Notes under the pieces: generated by a model | What the model was told of the DNA's origin: nothing | Database searches by the model: none | The model's input: the letters and a program-made list of their open reading frames with translations, nothing else | Made by a program: the position numbers and the translations under genes | Source of the DNA: Clostridiales bacterium | GTDB taxonomy: Bacteria; Bacillota; Sulfobacillia; CADDZV01 | NCBI GenBank assembly: GCA_902812875.1 | Contig: CADDZV010000012.1 | Span: 1 to 34,714 of the forward strand | Direction: 5' to 3' | Length of the DNA: 34,714 bases | Shown here: one piece after another, positions 32,015 to 34,714 of the stretch | Layout: each line of letters starts with the position of its first letter | Numbering within the stretch: position 1 is the first letter of the stretch

Positions 32015-33252
32015 GCGATCGCCTCTTCCGCCACGAGCCCCAGGGCACGTTGCGCCAGCGCGGCCAAGTCGGCTGGCACGTCTGCCAGGACAGGGGCAAA
32101 AAATCCCGCTACCATCAAGCGGCGGGCCGTGGCCAAGTCAAGGCCGCGGCTTTGCAGGTAAAACAGCTGCTCCCGATCCAGGGGGCCGGCCGCGGTGGCA
32201 TGGCCGGCTTTCACGTCGTTTTCGTCGATCTTGAGGGCAGGTATGCTGTCGGCCCGTGCCCGCCGGTCAAGCAAAAGCGATTGCATATGCTGGTAGGCCT
32301 CGGAGCCGGCCGCGTTTTTCTGCACGTCCGCAAAGCCACGCAGCACGGCCCTGGCCTCTCCGGCCAGCACTCCCCGCATGACCAGCCGGCTCCGCGTGCG
32401 TACATTCTGGTGCCAGATGGTACCGCCGAGGTCCAGGTGTGTCGGGTAAACGCTTTTTTCCCCGGCCGTGTACAGGAACCGTGCTCGGGCCGAGGCCCCC
32501 GGGCCGCCGAGCACGGCTTCCATGCCGGCGCGGAACACGCCAGGGTGGGCGTGGGCGACCGCGGTGAAATCGAGCGCACTGTCCGATTGGAGGTGCGCCC
32601 GCAGCCGCAGGAAATCGTAGGCGAGTCCCTGCCGGCGGTGCTGCAGAAGCACGTTCACCGCGGCACCGGCGGCGGCCTTGAGCTCCACGTGGGTGTAGGA
32701 GAGCCGCGGTCCCTCCGGTCCGTCACTGGAGTCGTCTTCGTCTTCGATGATGATGGTGCCGCGACTGCCCTCTCCGGCGTGTACGAGGAGGATGTAAAAC
32801 ACGCTGCCGTATGCCAGGGGGGTCGGGAGGTGTATGCGGAGCGGGGCGGGTGATTCGTAGCCCGCGGGCAAATCAACCAAAACACCGTCCGACCACAAGG
32901 CCCGGTGCAGGGCTTCCAGCAGGTCTTCCGGTTCCGGCAACCGGCACATGGCCTGGCACAAAGGCATGTCGGCGGCTACCGCCGTGGGAAGGCGCCAAGC
33001 CACCTGGTCGTCCCCGGTGATGGCGACCGGCTCCAGGAGGGCTGGGGCGGGTGCCTTAATCTGGCCGAGATCGAGTCCCAGCCGGCCGAGATCCGTGCGC
33101 CGCCATTTTTCCTCCTTGGGGGATGGCAGTCCAAGACCGCCCGTGACAAGCCGGCCCACGCGGCGTTCTCGTTTCGCCCACGCTGGCTCGTCCATCGACT
33201 GCGAGATGGCCCAGGCTCTTTCGGATAGGTCTCCCGTGAGTTTAAGCGCCAT
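32011..33252 (-). CDS. sufD: Fe-S cluster assembly protein SufD
   Basis: A 413-residue partner of SufB within the SufBC2D scaffold. The C-terminal part shows the shared beta-helix family segment [35 protein letters not shown], including the conserved histidine. The N-terminal part (PSPKEEKWRRTDL) is the usual SufD helical region. ATG 33252 overlaps the end of sufC by 11 bases. Sequence is more variable than SufB, as normal. Confidence 0.93.
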   Translation of the reverse strand: MALKLTGDLSERAWAISQSMDEPAWAKRERRVGRLVTGGLGLPSPKEEKWRRTDLGRLGLDLGQIKAPAPALLEPVAITGDDQVAWRLPTAVAADMPLCQAMCRLPEPEDLLEALHRALWSDGVLVDLPAGYESPAPLRIHLPTPLAYGSVFYILLVHAGEGSRGTIIIEDEDDSSDGPEGPRLSYTHVELKAAAGAAVNVLLQHRRQGLAYDFLRLRAHLQSDSALDFTAVAHAHPGVFRAGMEAVLGGPGASARARFLYTAGEKSVYPTHLDLGGTIWHQNVRTRSRLVMRGVLAGEARAVLRGFADVQKNAAGSEAYQHMQSLLLDRRARADSIPALKIDENDVKAGHATAAGPLDREQLFYLQSRGLDLATARRLMVAGFFAPVLADVPADLAALAQRALGLVAEEAIA

Positions 33253-34042
33253 GGGAACCTGCCCCTTGTGTGGTGGCACTTGCCGGTGCTTGGGCGGCGG
33301 GCCCGTATTGTTCCTCCACCCAGCCGTAGCCCTTTTCTTCCAGGACCGCCGCCAAGGAATGGTCGCCGGAAATGACGATGCGGCCGTCAACCATCACGTG
33401 AATATAGTTGGGATCAAGACGCTCCAGCACGCGCTGGTAATGGGTGATGATCAAAAGCCCCAGGTCCGGCCCGCGGAGGTCGCGGATGACGCCGGTGACC
33501 ACGCGCAGGGCGTCGATGTCGAGTCCGGAGTCGGTTTCGTCCAGCAGGGCGATGGCCGGGTGCAGGAGCATCATCTGCAACATCTCATGCCGTTTTTTCT
33601 CGCCGCCCGAAAACCCGTCGTTCACGTAGCGCTGGAGGAAGGATTCGTCCATGTCCAGGGCGCGGAGTTTGTCGGCCACGAGCTTGCGGAACTCGAGCAC
33701 CGGGATCTCCCGGCCCTCCCTGGCCGACAGGGCGGTACGCAGAAAACCTGCCACTCGTACCCCTGGCACTTCGGTGGGGTACTGCATGGCCAAAAACAGC
33801 CCTCGGCGAGCCCTCTCGTCGGGAGACATGACCAAAAGATCCTCGCCGTCCAAATAAACCTGCCCTGCGGTAACCTGGTAGCCCGGGTGCCCGGCCAGGG
33901 TTGCCGCCAGTGTGCTCTTGCCAGCACCGTTTGGCCCCATGAGGGCATGGACTTCGCCGCCGCGCACGGTGAGGTTCACGCCCTTGAGTATTTCTTTCCC
34001 TTCGCGGGCGACGTGCAAATCGCGAATCTCCAGTGTGGACAT
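33242..34042 (-). CDS. sufC: Fe-S assembly ATPase SufC
   Basis: An ABC-type ATPase of 266 residues that drives the SufBC2D scaffold. Walker A is MGPNGAGKST, the signature FSGGEKKRHEMLQMMLL, and Walker B ALLDETDSGLDIDAL; these are diagnostic of SufC. A C-terminal Ala/Pro-rich tail is added. ATG 34042 (AAGGGG upstream) was preferred over an earlier ATG at 34060 that lacks a binding site. It is the first gene of the operon. Confidence 0.96.
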   Translation of the reverse strand: MSTLEIRDLHVAREGKEILKGVNLTVRGGEVHALMGPNGAGKSTLAATLAGHPGYQVTAGQVYLDGEDLLVMSPDERARRGLFLAMQYPTEVPGVRVAGFLRTALSAREGREIPVLEFRKLVADKLRALDMDESFLQRYVNDGFSGGEKKRHEMLQMMLLHPAIALLDETDSGLDIDALRVVTGVIRDLRGPDLGLLIITHYQRVLERLDPNYIHVMVDGRIVISGDHSLAAVLEEKGYGWVEEQYGPAAQAPASATTQGAGSHGA

Positions 34043-34120
34043 CCCACGGCCCCTTTTCATACGGATTTTTCGTCAGGGTTCGTCGTTAAATCCGAGTGAC
34101 TTACTTGGGTTTCCCCGCAT

Positions 34121-34148
34121 AGCATACCAAATCCGTAGGAATTGGCAA
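34121..34148 (-). promoter_or_regulatory. Candidate promoter of the suf operon
   Basis: Minus strand TTGCCA (34148-34143) and TATGCT (34126-34121), 16 bases apart, in the gap between sufC and the divergent kinase gene. The match is moderate and the leader of about 75 bases holds no recognised regulatory element. Confidence 0.35.
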
Positions 34149-34226
34149 GGCGGAAGGACAAAGGAGCCAGTCCGCGGAATGCAAGGGGCCGTAATTCATC
34201 GCATCGCACGGGGTGATCATAATTCC

Positions 34227-34714
34227 ATGGAGCTTTTCTACGGCATCGACATCGGTGGTTCGCACGTTTCCGCGGGGGTGGTGACGGCAGAAGGCAAGCT
34301 TCTCGCCAGTGCCGCCGCCTCGTTGCCGCCGCGGCCACCGGTGGAGACGGTGGTGGAAGTGGTGCGGCAGCTTTTGACTGAGATCGCACCGGCTGGGGGC
34401 ATCCGGCAGGCCGGCGTCGGCGTGGCGTCTGCCGTCGACCTGGACGGCCGCGCTCGCTTTGCTCCCAACCTCGGATGGCACGACGTCCCGCTCCGCGTGA
34501 TCTTGAAAGACGCCCTGGGGATGGACGTGGCCGTATTCAATGACGCTGACTGTGCCGCTTTCGCGGAGGCGAAGGTTGGGGCCGGGCGGCAGGCGAGGCA
34601 CCTAGTGCTTTTGACCTTGGGCACCGGCATCGGCGGCGGCATCGTGCTCGACGGACGGCCGTATCTGGGGGCCGGCGGGCTGGGGGCCGAAATCGGGCAC
34701 ATGAAGATCGTGGA
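34227..34714 (+). CDS. ROK-family sugar kinase, 3' end cut
   Basis: The first 162 residues of a ROK-family protein that continues past the right edge. The phosphate-binding loop GIDIGGSHVSAGVV at the start, FNDADCAAFAEAKVGAG near residue 110 and LLTLGTGIGGGIVLDG, then GAGGLGAEIGHM, are the ROK kinase marks. No N-terminal helix-turn-helix is present, so it is a kinase (glucokinase type) rather than a NagC-like repressor. GGGGTGAT lies about 10 bases before the ATG. It is divergent from sufC. Confidence 0.9.
   Translation, partial: MELFYGIDIGGSHVSAGVVTAEGKLLASAAASLPPRPPVETVVEVVRQLLTEIAPAGGIRQAGVGVASAVDLDGRARFAPNLGWHDVPLRVILKDALGMDVAVFNDADCAAFAEAKVGAGRQARHLVLLTLGTGIGGGIVLDGRPYLGAGGLGAEIGHMKIV

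Overview
The window is a gene-dense, high-GC chromosomal stretch with AGGAGG-type ribosome binding sites, many GTG/TTG starts and consensus sigma-A-like promoters. A SufCDSUB-type iron-sulfur operon with SufU, a PRK06851-type ATPase, a Gmad2 lipoprotein domain typical of spore formers and oxygen-sensitive NrdD/NrdG all point to an anaerobic, probably thermophilic, high-GC Firmicutes/Clostridia-type bacterium. That lineage call is inference. No rRNA, tRNA, CRISPR array, insertion sequence or phage gene was seen, and no stretch over 300 bases lacks a gene.

Left part (1-16.9 kb): the 3' end of a YeiH-like membrane protein, a two-P-loop ATPase, and a divergent pair. On the minus strand of that pair is an unusual fusion of a class III aminotransferase with a domain resembling cyanobacterial acyl-ACP reductase. 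On the plus strand is an IclR-family regulator, followed by a long run: a branched-chain-amino-acid-type ABC importer (livJ, H, M, G, F), urocanate hydratase (hutU), an M14 metallocarboxypeptidase, a Cys-rich protein probably of the DUF6125 family, and a GatA-type amidase. This reads as an amino acid/peptide uptake and breakdown region.

Middle (16.9-22.9 kb): a beta-lactamase-fold serine hydrolase, a Gmad2 lipoprotein, a DUF2892 membrane protein, a broken EamA transporter that keeps its histidine-rich tail, and the anaerobic ribonucleotide reductase pair nrdD-nrdG behind a promoter with an NrdR-like box.

Right part (22.9-34.7 kb): a redox-centred region. A LysM protein is followed by two tandem peroxiredoxins, each with an in-frame TGA exactly at the catalytic cysteine codon and a matching GGUC-loop hairpin just downstream. 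Both are best read as selenoproteins. After an MFS and a ZIP transporter comes a third candidate selenoprotein: a glutaredoxin-fold protein with a U-x-x-C motif fused to a zinc ribbon. It is easily missed because the TGA hides its N-terminal half. Next (on the minus strand, so upstream of it) are groES without groEL, a CxxC glutaredoxin behind a perfect sigma-A promoter with a 20-bp CsoR/CstR-like palindrome, an OsmC protein, and the complete sufCDSUB operon. A ROK-family sugar kinase begins at the right edge.

The main discovery is three selenocysteine redox proteins within 4.5 kb, lying among iron-sulfur assembly, anaerobic nucleotide reduction and thiol-stress genes. The selenocysteine machinery (selA, selB, selC, selD) is not in this window and must be elsewhere for this reading to hold.
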